From contig JAAYBD010000016.1 of assembly GCA_012719035.1 (NCBI GenBank), forward strand, positions 33,793-97,792: a stretch of DNA of 64,000 nt, written 5' to 3'. The translations under genes were made by a program, and so were the position numbers. This DNA is from Clostridiales bacterium. GTDB taxonomy: Bacteria > Bacillota > Clostridia > Oscillospirales > Oscillospiraceae. Below, one piece after another: positions 19,363-29,055 of this stretch (the stretch's first letter is position 1; the number at the start of each line of letters is the position of its first letter). The notes under the pieces were generated by a model. That model saw only the letters and a program-made list of their open reading frames with translations. It was not told the DNA's origin and did no database searches.

Positions 19363-20627
19363 TCACCCATTACCTCCTTTGGATGGCTTATATGCCCTGT
19401 AACCGCGCTCGCGGCGGCGACTGCGGGGGAAGCGAGGTAAATCTCGCTATCAATATGTCCCATCCGCCCCACAAAGTTGCGGTTTGTTGTGGAAACGGCT
19501 CTTTCGCCTGCCGCGAGAATACCCATATGACCGCCGAGACAGGGACCGCAAGTAGGCGTTGAAACTATGCATCCGGCTTCCATGAAGATTTTCGTATAGC
19601 CTTTTTCGATGCATTCCATATAAATTTTGGGAGTCGCGGGAATCACTATTCCGCGCAGACCTTTTTTGATATGTCTGCCCTTGAGAATTTCGGCGGCAGC
19701 CGCCATATCCTCAATATTGCCGTTGGTGCAGGAGCCGATTACCACCTGATCTATCTCGATATCGCTTCCCTCTGTGGCAGGATGTGTTTTTTCAGGCAGG
19801 TGCGGCCACGCTACGGTGCAGGGTATTTCGGAGAGATCAAGATCAATGACCCTTGCGTATTCCGCGTCAGCGTCAGCCTCATATGCTATCCAATTCCGGT
19901 CGCATCGTCCCTCCATATATTTGCGTGTTATATCGTCTACAGAGAATATTCCGTTTTTTGCACCGGCTTCAATAGCCATATTGGATATCGTCAGCCTATC
20001 GCTCATGCTGAGGTCTTTTAGACCCTCGCCCGAAAACTCAAGCGACTGGTACAGCGCACCGTCCACGCCTATCATGCCTATGAGGTGCAATATTACGTCC
20101 TTGCCGCTGACCCATCTGCCTTTTTTTCCCGTAATGTTGATTTTAATTGCAGAGGGAACTTTGAACCATGTCTCCCCTGTCGCCATGGCTGCCGCCATGT
20201 CTGTAGAGCCGACGCCGGTGGAAAATGCGCCGAGGGCGCCGTAAGTACAGGTGTGGCTGTCGGCGCCTATTGCGGCTTCACCGGGAGCTATAAGCCCCTT
20301 TTCGGGAATCAAGGCGTGCTCAACTCCCATTTCTCCCACGTCATAAAAATGCGGCAGGTCAAAGCGTTTAGCAAAGCCGCGGCACTTTTTGCAGCTTTCC
20401 GCCGCCTTAATATCTTTGTTGGGGGCAAAATGATCCATGACAAGGGTAATTCTGGTATCTTTTGCAACTTTATCAAAGCCCGCATTTTCAAACTCGTTTA
20501 TCGCAACGGGCGCTGTTATATCGTTTCCAAGCACAAGGTCAAGCTTTGCCTTTATAAGCTGCCCTGCCGTTACAGACGGAAGACCCGCGTGTGCGGCAAG
20601 GATTTTTTGTGTCATTGTCATTCCCAA
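19359..20627 (-). CDS. leuC: 3-isopropylmalate dehydratase large subunit (LeuC2 type)
   Basis: 422 aa, the shorter aconitase-superfamily form paired with a separate LeuD. The 4Fe-4S ligands lie in VIGSCTNG and [34 protein letters not shown] is the substrate region. I keep the TTG start because the encoded [15 protein letters not shown] fits the family and AAAGGA lies 9 bases upstream; ATG codons at positions 3 and 5 are alternatives. It is the second gene of the leu operon. Confidence 0.95.
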   Translation of the reverse strand: MGMTMTQKILAAHAGLPSVTAGQLIKAKLDLVLGNDITAPVAINEFENAGFDKVAKDTRITLVMDHFAPNKDIKAAESCKKCRGFAKRFDLPHFYDVGEMGVEHALIPEKGLIAPGEAAIGADSHTCTYGALGAFSTGVGSTDMAAAMATGETWFKVPSAIKINITGKKGRWVSGKDVILHLIGMIGVDGALYQSLEFSGEGLKDLSMSDRLTISNMAIEAGAKNGIFSVDDITRKYMEGRCDRNWIAYEADADAEYARVIDLDLSEIPCTVAWPHLPEKTHPATEGSDIEIDQVVIGSCTNGNIEDMAAAAEILKGRHIKKGLRGIVIPATPKIYMECIEKGYTKIFMEAGCIVSTPTCGPCLGGHMGILAAGERAVSTTNRNFVGRMGHIDSEIYLASPAVAAASAVTGHISHPKEVMGE

Positions 20628-20716
20628 GATTATCAGTCCTTTCGGAAAATATTTGCCGAATCTATTAAGAATTTCGCCTATAATGGGATAATATTACGTT
20701 AAAATGTCGTATAAAG

Positions 20717-22222
20717 CTACTTTGCGCCGACTATTTTATTTATTCCGTTGATATAAGCCCGTATTGCGGATTCTATTACATCGGTTGAAAGCCCGCAGCC
20801 GGTGTACAATTCGTTTCCGCAGCGAAGCTTAACCACGGCCTCGCCCATTGCGTCTTCGCCGTCCGTTACGGCGTTTAAGCTGAAGTTTTCAAGCGACAAA
20901 TCAAGCCCTGTTATACGATCCACCGCCTTGTAGGCCGCATCGATCGGTCCCGCACCTATTGCCACCTCTTCAATGATATCATCATTCTTTTTGACTTTAA
21001 CGCAGGCGATATTTGTTATATCCTTGCCGGTGCTTACAACATGGCTGATAAGCTCATAGGTTGCTGTTACAGCATGGGTGCTGGAGAGAGCGAGGGCTTC
21101 GATGTCGTGGTCTGTAAGGTTCTTTTTCTTGTCCGCGAGCGCTTTGAAACGGACGAACATCCCGTCAAGCTGCTCCTTCGTGACCTCATAGCCAAGCTGG
21201 TTGAGGCGGTCGCGCAGAGCGTGCTTGCCGCTGTGTTTTCCGAGAACCATAGAGTTCTGCGGAATTCCGATGTCCGAGGGTCTCATAATTTCGTAAGTTA
21301 GGGCGTTGGCGATAACGCCGTGCTGGTGTATACCGCTTTCGTGCGCAAAGGCGTTTGCACCCACGATGGATTTGCTCGGCGATATTGGAACACCGGTAAT
21401 TGAAGAAAGTAATTTGCTTGTTTTGTAGATCTGCTGCGTGTTTACACAAGTTTCCATCTGAAAATACTCGCGGCGTGTTTTAAGCGCCATTACGATTTCC
21501 TCAAGACTTGCGTTGCCTGCACGCTCACCGATGCCGTTAACCGTACATTCGACCTGTGTCGCACCGGCGCGCAGGCAGGCAAGAGAGTTTGCGACCGCCA
21601 TGCCAAGGTCGTCGTGACAGTGGGCGGAAATGTCGACATTTTCGATGCCCGGCGTGTTTTCGCGCAGGAACGTTATCAGGTCGAACATCTCCTGCGGCGA
21701 GGAGTAACCCACGGTATCTGGAATGTTCACAACGGTAGCACCGGCTTTTATTGCCGTCTCACAGCATTTGGAAAGAAACTCCCTGTCTGAGCGTGAGGCG
21801 TCCTCGGCTGAAAACTCAACGTCGTTGCATAGGGATTTTGCATAGGCAACGTGCTTTGCAATGCTCTCCAGAACCTGTTCGCGGGTCATTTTCAGCTTAT
21901 ATTCCATGTGTATGTCACTGCTTGCGAGGAAGACGTGAATACGCGGGTACTTCGCGTATTTAACGGCATTCCAAGCGGCGTCAATATCGCCCTGTGTGCA
22001 GCGGGCGAGACTGGCAACCTTGCAGTTCTGTACGGTCTGGGATATAGCTTCAACACTTTTGAAGTCTTCCGGAGAGGCAATTGCAAAGCCGGCTTCTATA
22101 ACATCAACACCGAGCGCATCGAGCTGACGGGCCATCTGCAGCTTTTCGGAGAGGTTCATGCTGCAGCCCGGGGATTGCTCACCGTCACGCAGGGTGGTGT
22201 CGAACACTTTGATTTTCTTCAT
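20717..22222 (-). CDS. leuA: 2-isopropylmalate synthase
   Basis: 501 aa. It condenses acetyl-CoA with 2-oxoisovalerate, the committed step to leucine. The catalytic TIM barrel begins [13 protein letters not shown] and has [14 protein letters not shown]. The C-terminal ~120 residues form the LeuA dimer/leucine-feedback domain. AAGGAGG precedes the chosen ATG. A frame extending 31 codons upstream runs back into the T-box and is not translated. The gene heads leuA-C-D-B under a leucine T-box. Confidence 0.97.
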   Translation of the reverse strand: MKKIKVFDTTLRDGEQSPGCSMNLSEKLQMARQLDALGVDVIEAGFAIASPEDFKSVEAISQTVQNCKVASLARCTQGDIDAAWNAVKYAKYPRIHVFLASSDIHMEYKLKMTREQVLESIAKHVAYAKSLCNDVEFSAEDASRSDREFLSKCCETAIKAGATVVNIPDTVGYSSPQEMFDLITFLRENTPGIENVDISAHCHDDLGMAVANSLACLRAGATQVECTVNGIGERAGNASLEEIVMALKTRREYFQMETCVNTQQIYKTSKLLSSITGVPISPSKSIVGANAFAHESGIHQHGVIANALTYEIMRPSDIGIPQNSMVLGKHSGKHALRDRLNQLGYEVTKEQLDGMFVRFKALADKKKNLTDHDIEALALSSTHAVTATYELISHVVSTGKDITNIACVKVKKNDDIIEEVAIGAGPIDAAYKAVDRITGLDLSLENFSLNAVTDGEDAMGEAVVKLRCGNELYTGCGLSTDVIESAIRAYINGINKIVGAK

Positions 22223-22257
22223 ATTTTCCAGTTCCTCCTTGCGATATAAAAATTGCG

Positions 22258-22540
22258 GAAAAACAAAAAAGCCCCGTCTTCCATAGAAGACGAAGCTGAA
22301 ACTCCGCGGTACCACTCCAATTGACAGTTTAATAGTAGTAAACTGTCCGCTTTCAACATCTCATAAGAAATATTGCCTCTTTGGTAACGGTGAGGAAACC
22401 CGTTCACACCTACGGCCATATGGCTTTCAGCTGACTGCTCAAGGGTGAGTTCGCCTGATCTTAACATACCGCTTCGCACCAAACAGCGGCTCTCTGAATG
22501 TGACCGATAGGCTTTGTCCCTGTCACTGCATTTGATTTAT
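22258..22540 (-). promoter_or_regulatory. T-box leader of leuA, specifier CUC (leucine)
   Basis: Tandem-stem T-box leader. The AGAGAGCCG motif of stem I is followed by the specifier loop GAA-CTC-ACC; the CUC codon is at 22449-22447. The T-box sequence AGTGGTACCGCGG (22316-22304) is the antiterminator bulge that pairs with the uncharged tRNA end. A GC-rich terminator hairpin (about 22296-22271) with T6GT3 follows. Uncharged tRNA-Leu should favour readthrough into leuACDB. Confidence 0.95.
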
Positions 22541-22548
22541 TGTGCTAA

Positions 22549-22577
22549 AGACTACACGAAGATTTCGGATTTGTCAA
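22549..22577 (-). promoter_or_regulatory. leu operon promoter
   Basis: TTGACA (22577-22572), a 17-bp spacer and TAGTCT (22554-22549) place the transcript start just upstream of the T-box. Confidence 0.55.
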
Positions 22578-22726
22578 GAGGTTTTAAAAAAATCCCGAAA
22601 AAAGATTTTCGGTTTCACAGGCTCTTTTTCGCCGCGTGACCGTATTTTTAGTACATTGTATGCCGAAAACAATAATTTGAATATAAAAAGGCTATACTGA
22701 AAATTGTTTTTTATAGAAATATACAG

Positions 22727-22756
22727 TTGACAAGAGAGGTTTTTGTGATGTAACAT
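22727..22756 (+). promoter_or_regulatory. ilv operon promoter
   Basis: TTGACA (22727-22732), an 18-bp spacer and TAACAT (22751-22756) lie upstream of the ilv T-box. Confidence 0.5.
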
Positions 22757-22767
22757 AAAAACAATCA

Positions 22768-23085
22768 GATATTTCAAATGCTTTGATGGGAACAAGTAAT
22801 CCGAAAGCTGGGCTTCAGAGAGCTGCCAAGTGGTGAAAAGCAGCGCCGCGGTTTCGGATGAAAATCATCCCGGAGCAGTTTGCAGAAGGTCGGGGATTTC
22901 CGGCTGCGTAAGCAAAAACGGTAAAACGCCCGTTATAGCGTCAGACGTTTATTGACGTCGCAGAGTGGTTCGTCTTTAGGCAGTGCAGCGCTTCTGGATG
23001 AACAATAAGAGTGGTACCGCAGAGGAGTTATGCCTTTGTCTCTTGATATTTTTATGAAAGAGACAGGGGCCTTTTTGTTTATCTA
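22768..23085 (+). promoter_or_regulatory. T-box leader of ilvB, specifier AUC (isoleucine)
   Basis: CAGAGAGCTGCC of stem I is followed by the specifier loop around GAAAATCATCC; AUC is at 22864-22866. The T-box sequence GAGTGGTACCGCAG is at 23009-23022. The terminator TGTCTCTT...AAGAGACAGGGGCC with a TTTTTG tail ends near 23078. Uncharged tRNA-Ile should induce ilvB-N-C-D. The arrangement mirrors the leucine T-box on the other strand, about 230 bases away. Confidence 0.93.
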
Positions 23086-23150
23086 TAGGGACTAATGATT
23101 TAAAGCATTACATTGGGAACCAATATGAACCAAAACAGGAGGAGTTTGAC

Positions 23151-24815
23151 TTGAAACTGACAGGAGCAGAAATAATCACCGAGGTTCTGATAGAGCAGGG
23201 CGTGACGGATTTATTTGGCTACCCCGGCGGAGCCGCAATCAATATTTATGAAGCTCTATACCACAGGCAGGACAAAATAAAGCACTATCTGACTGCTCAC
23301 GAGCAGGGTGCTACACACGCGGCAGACGGTTATGCGAGGGCAACGGGAAAAACCGGCGTTGTTCTTGCAACAAGCGGCCCCGGTGCAACGAACACAGTTA
23401 CAGGGATAGCGACCGCTTATCTTGACAGCATACCTATGGTGGTTATTACAGCCAATGTCGGGACAGACCTCATAGGCAAGGACAGCTTTCAGGAAGTCTT
23501 CATCACTGGAATAACACAGCCCATTACAAAGCATAACTATGCAGTTCGTGATATTGATAAGCTTGCGGAAACTCTCCGCGATGCATTCAGAATCGCAGGA
23601 AGCGGCAGACGCGGTCCCGTTCTTGTCGATGTTCCCAAGGACATCACGGCGGCAACGTATGAGTTTTCTCCCATGCCGCGCTGGGAAGAACCTAAGGTAT
23701 CGTCCGCACCGCAGAGTGAACTTTTAAAAGTAGCGGATCTTATCGCAAAGGCAAAACGGCCTGTTGTCTGCTTCGGCGGCGGAGTTATAAGCAGTGAGGC
23801 CGGCGGGGAACTTGTGGAGTTCGTAAAAAAGGCAAGGATTCCCACCTGTCACACGATTATGGGAACAGGTGTCATTGGCTTTGGCGATGACCTTGATATG
23901 GGCATGATCGGTATGCACGGCAGCATGACTGCAAACAGCGCTATCGATGAGACTGATTTGCTTCTTGCGATGGGAACACGCTTTTCCGACCGGGTTGCCC
24001 TGAACCTGCGCGACTTTGCCCCCCACGCAACCATTGTCCAGTTTGATATAGACGAGAGCGAAATCCGTAAGAATGTTATGGCAGACATGGCAATAATCGG
24101 GGACATAAAAACAGAGCTTCAAAGCCTTATCCCGCTTGTCGAGGGCAAAGAGCGCCCCGAGTGGCTTGAAACTATTGGCAATTGGAAGAAAGAATATGAT
24201 ATAATAAACGGCAAGAACATAACCGGCATCCGCCCTGTTGAAATAATGGAGGTCATCGGCGAAAAATGCGGTTCAGACGCAGTTATCGCAACAGACGTGG
24301 GGCAGCACCAGATGTGGGCCGCACAGTTCTGCAAAAAGACGCGGCCGCGCGGCTTTATAACGAGCGGAGGGCTTGGAACGATGGGCTTCGGCTACGGTGC
24401 GGCTATCGGAGCCAAGATTGCGCTTCCCGATGCAACGGTTTTCCATATCACGAGCGACGGCAGCTTCCACATGAACATGAACGAGGCATGCACAGCCGTT
24501 TCAAACAACCTAAAGGTCATAACGGTGATTTTTGACAACAAAGTTCTCGGAATGGTTCGCCAGTGGCAGACAAGTTTTTATAACAGGCATTACATTTCAA
24601 CTCAGCCGGAGCGAAAAACAGACTATGTAAAGGTAGCGGAGGGCTTCGGAGCAAGAGGATTTAGAGCTGAGACTAAAGAGGAGTTTGAAAAAGTCCTTGA
24701 CGAGGCGCTTGCGGGCGAAGGTCCGGCTTGGATCGTATGTCCCATCGACCGTGAGGAGAGGGTTCTGCCCATGATCCCCGGCGGCGGAACAGTCCGCTCT
24801 GCAATAATGGAATAG
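23151..24815 (+). CDS. ilvB: acetolactate synthase, large (catalytic) subunit
   Basis: 554 aa. This ThDP- and FAD-dependent enzyme condenses pyruvate with pyruvate or 2-oxobutyrate, the first common step to valine/leucine and isoleucine. The catalytic glutamate lies in LTAHEQGATHAADGYARATG. The C-terminal ThDP motif begins with TSDGSFHMNMNE and continues to N. The IlvB-type WQ of VRQWQTSFY is present, so this is a biosynthetic and not a catabolic enzyme. TTG start, 8 bases after AGGAGG. It is the first gene after the AUC T-box. Confidence 0.97.
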   Translation: MKLTGAEIITEVLIEQGVTDLFGYPGGAAINIYEALYHRQDKIKHYLTAHEQGATHAADGYARATGKTGVVLATSGPGATNTVTGIATAYLDSIPMVVITANVGTDLIGKDSFQEVFITGITQPITKHNYAVRDIDKLAETLRDAFRIAGSGRRGPVLVDVPKDITAATYEFSPMPRWEEPKVSSAPQSELLKVADLIAKAKRPVVCFGGGVISSEAGGELVEFVKKARIPTCHTIMGTGVIGFGDDLDMGMIGMHGSMTANSAIDETDLLLAMGTRFSDRVALNLRDFAPHATIVQFDIDESEIRKNVMADMAIIGDIKTELQSLIPLVEGKERPEWLETIGNWKKEYDIINGKNITGIRPVEIMEVIGEKCGSDAVIATDVGQHQMWAAQFCKKTRPRGFITSGGLGTMGFGYGAAIGAKIALPDATVFHITSDGSFHMNMNEACTAVSNNLKVITVIFDNKVLGMVRQWQTSFYNRHYISTQPERKTDYVKVAEGFGARGFRAETKEEFEKVLDEALAGEGPAWIVCPIDREERVLPMIPGGGTVRSAIME

Positions 24816-24830
24816 ATGGGAGGCAGGAAA

Positions 24831-25355
24831 ATGAACGAGAAAAAGGCAATCATCGCACTGCTTGTTGAAAACAACGCAAATGTGCTCTCACGCGTTTCAA
24901 TGCTGTTCGGAAGACGCGGCTACAATATCGACTCTCTCACCGTTTCTGAAACCAACGACCCGACGATATCGAGAATTACGATAACGACGCAGGGTGATGA
25001 CAGGATCATTGAGCAGATTGTTCTACAGACGAGAAAGCTGGTCGAGGTCAAGGCGGTTCAGCTTGAAGACGAAAACGAAGCTATCCTGCGTGAGCTTCTG
25101 CTTGTAAAGGTAGCCGCGGATGAAAGTCAGCGCGCTACTATCCGCGATATCTGCGAAGTGTATAAGGCAAGCATTGTTGACTTTTCACCCTCGAGCATCG
25201 TATGCGAGCTGACAGGAAAGCCCAGCAAAATAAACGGTTTTCTGGATGTGATCGAAAAATATCAGATACTTGAACTTTGCCGCACAGGGGTGACGGCGAT
25301 GGACCGCGGGAACAAAATCATGTCCTGCGAAAACAAAGAAAGTCATAAATGCTGA
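24831..25355 (+). CDS. ilvN: acetolactate synthase, small (regulatory) subunit
   Basis: 174 aa. It provides valine feedback control and activates the large subunit. The N-terminal ACT domain starts KKAIIALLVENNANVLSRVSMLFGRRGYNIDSL; the C-terminal ALS_ss domain follows. GGAGG lies 7 bases before the chosen ATG. An ATG five codons upstream, directly after the ilvB stop, would overlap this site. The last residues (DRGNKIMSCENKESHKC) form a short Cys-containing tail beyond the family core. Commonly called ilvH or ilvN. Confidence 0.95.
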   Translation: MNEKKAIIALLVENNANVLSRVSMLFGRRGYNIDSLTVSETNDPTISRITITTQGDDRIIEQIVLQTRKLVEVKAVQLEDENEAILRELLLVKVAADESQRATIRDICEVYKASIVDFSPSSIVCELTGKPSKINGFLDVIEKYQILELCRTGVTAMDRGNKIMSCENKESHKC

Positions 25356-25413
25356 TGTGTTTCGCGCATGAAATAAATGTATCGACGCAAATTAAACCAA
25401 TAGCATATGATAA

Positions 25414-26439
<1,026 letters not shown>

Positions 26440-26491
26440 TAGTTTCTCCTGTTCCGCAACGTGTGCATGAACCGCCGTTCAGCGGACAGGC

Positions 26492-26532
26492 GCTGTACTT
26501 CGTGCGAAGTCTCCTTCCGCACGAAGTGCAGC
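26492..26532. other. large stem-loop between ilvC and ilvD
   Basis: GCTGTACTTCGTGCG (26492-26506) pairs with CGCACGAAGTGCAGC (26518-26532) at 15 of 15 positions including one G-U. There is no U-tract, so it is probably an intra-operon processing or stabilising hairpin rather than a terminator. The 160-base gap otherwise shows only the ilvD ribosome site. Confidence 0.6.
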
Positions 26533-26601
26533 TTATTCTATTCGGCATTATGTGCTTTCCCGTACAAGGACTGTGCAAAATCCTTACAAAGGAGTTAAAT
26601 C

Positions 26602-28260
26602 ATGAAAAGCGGCAATGTAAGAAACGGCATTCAGCAGGCGCCTCACCGCAGCCTGTTTTACGCCCTTGGACATACAAAGGAGGAGCTTGAGCGCCCGCTT
26701 GTGGGCATAGTCAGCTCTTATAACGAAATTGTACCGGGGCATATGAATCTTGACAAAATCACCGAAGCCGTCAAAACCGGTGTTCTGATGGCGGGCGGCA
26801 CTCCAATTGTGTTTCCTGCGATTGCAGTCTGTGATGGTATCGCTATGGGACATGAAGGTATGAAATATTCCCTCGTTACGAGAGATTTGATTGCGGACAG
26901 CACAGAGTGCATGGCGCTTGCCCATCAATTTGACGCGCTCGTCATGATTCCCAACTGTGATAAAAATGTGCCCGGTCTGCTTATGGCGGCGGCGCGCGTG
27001 AACGTCCCTACGATATTTGTCTCCGGCGGTCCGATGCTTTCTGGGCATCTTGACGGGAAGAGGACCTGCCTGTCTTCCATGTTTGAGGCGGTGGGCTCTT
27101 ATCATGCGGGCAAAATGAGCGCAGAGGAGCTTGAAGCCTATGAGATGGAGGCCTGCCCTACCTGCGGCTCATGTTCCGGGATGTATACCGCAAACTCCAT
27201 GAACTGTGTCACCGAAGCGCTTGGAATGGCGCTTCGCGGCAACGGCACTATACCTGCCGTTATGTCGGCGAGACTGCGCCTTGCCAAACAGGCGGGCATG
27301 AAAGTAATGGAGCTTCTTGAAAGGAATATCCGTCCTCGTGACATTATGACAGAGGCGGCGTTCCACAATGCTGAGATAGTGGACATGGCGCTTGGCTGTT
27401 CAACCAATACTATGCTGCATATTCCGGCGATTGCACATGAGGCAGGCGTTTCGCTGAATCTTGATATGGCAAACGAGTTTTCCGCAAAGACTCCTAACCT
27501 CTGCCATCTTGCTCCGGCGGGAAATACCTTTATGGAGGATTTAGACCGCGCCGGCGGTGTCCATGCGGTCATGGCGGAGCTGAATAAAAAAGGACTTCTT
27601 GATACTTCGGTAATGACAGTTACCGGTAAAACGCTTGGCGAAAATCTTGAGGGTGTCAGGAATCTTGATCCGGAGGTAATTCGTCCTATCGAAAATCCCT
27701 ATTCTCAGAGCGGCGGCATTGCGGTTCTGAAAGGCAATCTTGCTCCCGACGGCTGCGTTGTAAAACAATCCGCAGTTGCTCCGGAAATGATGAAGCATCA
27801 GGGACCTGCAAGGGTTTTCGACAGCGAAGACGAGGCTATTGCGGCGATTACAGCCGGAGAAATTGTGGCAGGGGACGTTGTTATCATCCGTTATGAAGGA
27901 CCGAAGGGCGGTCCGGGAATGCGCGAAATGCTGAACCCGACCTCCGCCATCGCAGGCATGGGACTTGATAAAACCGTTGCGCTCATAACGGACGGCAGAT
28001 TTTCCGGTGCGACACGCGGTGCCTCTATTGGTCATGTTGCACCCGAAGCGGCGCTGGGCGGCAATATAGCTCTTGTCCGCGAGGGAGACACGATATCCAT
28101 CGATATTCCAGCCTGCAAAATAGAGCTTATCGTTTCTGATGAGGAGCTTGAGATTCGCCGCAGCGCATGGGTCTGTCCCGAACCTAAAATTAAAACGGGA
28201 TATCTTGCAAGATATACAAGACTTGTAACAAGTGCAGCGCAAGGTGCGGTTCTCCAATGA
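26602..28260 (+). CDS. ilvD: dihydroxy-acid dehydratase
   Basis: 552 aa. It dehydrates dihydroxy acids to the 2-oxo acids for valine/leucine and isoleucine. Cluster ligand cysteines are in NCDKNVPG and [17 protein letters not shown]. The C-terminal [19 protein letters not shown] is characteristic of IlvD. AAAGGAG precedes the ATG. It is the last gene of ilvB-N-C-D and is followed by a strong terminator. Confidence 0.97.
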   Translation: MKSGNVRNGIQQAPHRSLFYALGHTKEELERPLVGIVSSYNEIVPGHMNLDKITEAVKTGVLMAGGTPIVFPAIAVCDGIAMGHEGMKYSLVTRDLIADSTECMALAHQFDALVMIPNCDKNVPGLLMAAARVNVPTIFVSGGPMLSGHLDGKRTCLSSMFEAVGSYHAGKMSAEELEAYEMEACPTCGSCSGMYTANSMNCVTEALGMALRGNGTIPAVMSARLRLAKQAGMKVMELLERNIRPRDIMTEAAFHNAEIVDMALGCSTNTMLHIPAIAHEAGVSLNLDMANEFSAKTPNLCHLAPAGNTFMEDLDRAGGVHAVMAELNKKGLLDTSVMTVTGKTLGENLEGVRNLDPEVIRPIENPYSQSGGIAVLKGNLAPDGCVVKQSAVAPEMMKHQGPARVFDSEDEAIAAITAGEIVAGDVVIIRYEGPKGGPGMREMLNPTSAIAGMGLDKTVALITDGRFSGATRGASIGHVAPEAALGGNIALVREGDTISIDIPACKIELIVSDEELEIRRSAWVCPEPKIKTGYLARYTRLVTSAAQGAVLQ

Positions 28261-28283
28261 GGATATTATAATTAAAAAAACAT

Positions 28284-28318
28284 CCCTTACAGATACAGAA
28301 ATCTGTAAGGGCGTTTTT
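28284..28318 (+). terminator. ilv operon terminator
   Basis: An 11-bp perfect stem CCCTTACAGAT/ATCTGTAAGGG (28284-28294 with 28301-28311) is followed by CGTTTTT. Confidence 0.9.
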
Positions 28319-28343
28319 ATTTGCGATTACAGAGGCCATAAGG

Positions 28344-28371
28344 TTGACATACGGCAGTTTTGTGGTAAAAT
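28344..28371 (+). promoter_or_regulatory. gtrA-like gene promoter
   Basis: TTGACA (28344-28349), a 16-bp spacer and TAAAAT (28366-28371) with extended TG. Confidence 0.65.
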
Positions 28372-28446
28372 ATCCCGTACATTGGACATTCTTGTTTTTT
28401 TGTGTACAAGCGCTTTTAAAGCGATTTTTTTATTGGGGGAATTTCG

Positions 28447-28926
28447 ATGGAGGAAAAGCCTTCGGCGTACCGCGAGCTATTTAATAAGCATCGCGAATTG
28501 ATTATGTACTGCATTTTTGGTGTGACGACCACAATTGTAAACTGGCTTATTTACAGTGTCTGCGTTGCCATTTTGTCAATCGATTTATACTCGTCCGGCA
28601 TTATTGCCTGGATTGCCGCAGTGGTAGTTGCATTTATTACAAATAAGCTTTGGGTTTTTGAAAGCAGGAGCTGGGAGCTTAAACTTGTTCTGGCTGAAGC
28701 GTTCACATTTTTCGGCGGACGTATAGCGACAGGAGCACTTGAGGTTGTCGCAGTTCCCACACTTGTGGGCTGGGGACTTGATATGACCCTGCTCGGGGTT
28801 GAGGGGCTGCCGGCAAAAATGCTCGTATCCATCAGTATAGTTATACTCAACTATCTTCTCAGCAAATTCATATCATTCAGAATTGCAGAGGATAAGACCG
28901 ATAAAGGGAAAAAGCATGACTGCTGA
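28447..28926 (+). CDS. GtrA-family membrane protein
   Basis: 159 aa with four predicted membrane segments, the GtrA layout. These proteins are thought to move or position polyprenyl-linked sugars for cell-surface glycosylation. YCIFGVTTTIVNWLIYSV and FITNKLWVFES match the family. GGGGGAA precedes the ATG. It is monocistronic, with its own promoter and terminator, and no glycosyltransferase gene is beside it, so the substrate is unknown. Confidence 0.88.
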   Translation: MEEKPSAYRELFNKHRELIMYCIFGVTTTIVNWLIYSVCVAILSIDLYSSGIIAWIAAVVVAFITNKLWVFESRSWELKLVLAEAFTFFGGRIATGALEVVAVPTLVGWGLDMTLLGVEGLPAKMLVSISIVILNYLLSKFISFRIAEDKTDKGKKHDC

Positions 28927-28951
28927 TTTTCTGAAAATGTATAATACAGGC

Positions 28952-28991
28952 AAAGAGCCTCAAAGCCATTATGGCTTTGAGGCTCTTTTTT
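28952..28991 (+). terminator. strong terminator after the GtrA gene
   Basis: An 18-bp perfect inverted repeat containing AGAGCCTCAAAGCCAT (28952-28969 with 28971-28988) ends in TTTTTTT. Confidence 0.92.
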
Positions 28992-29055
28992 TAAATGTTT
29001 TAAAATAGACTGCGCACTCCTGTAAATAAAAGCGGTCAGCATCGGCATAAGCTTT

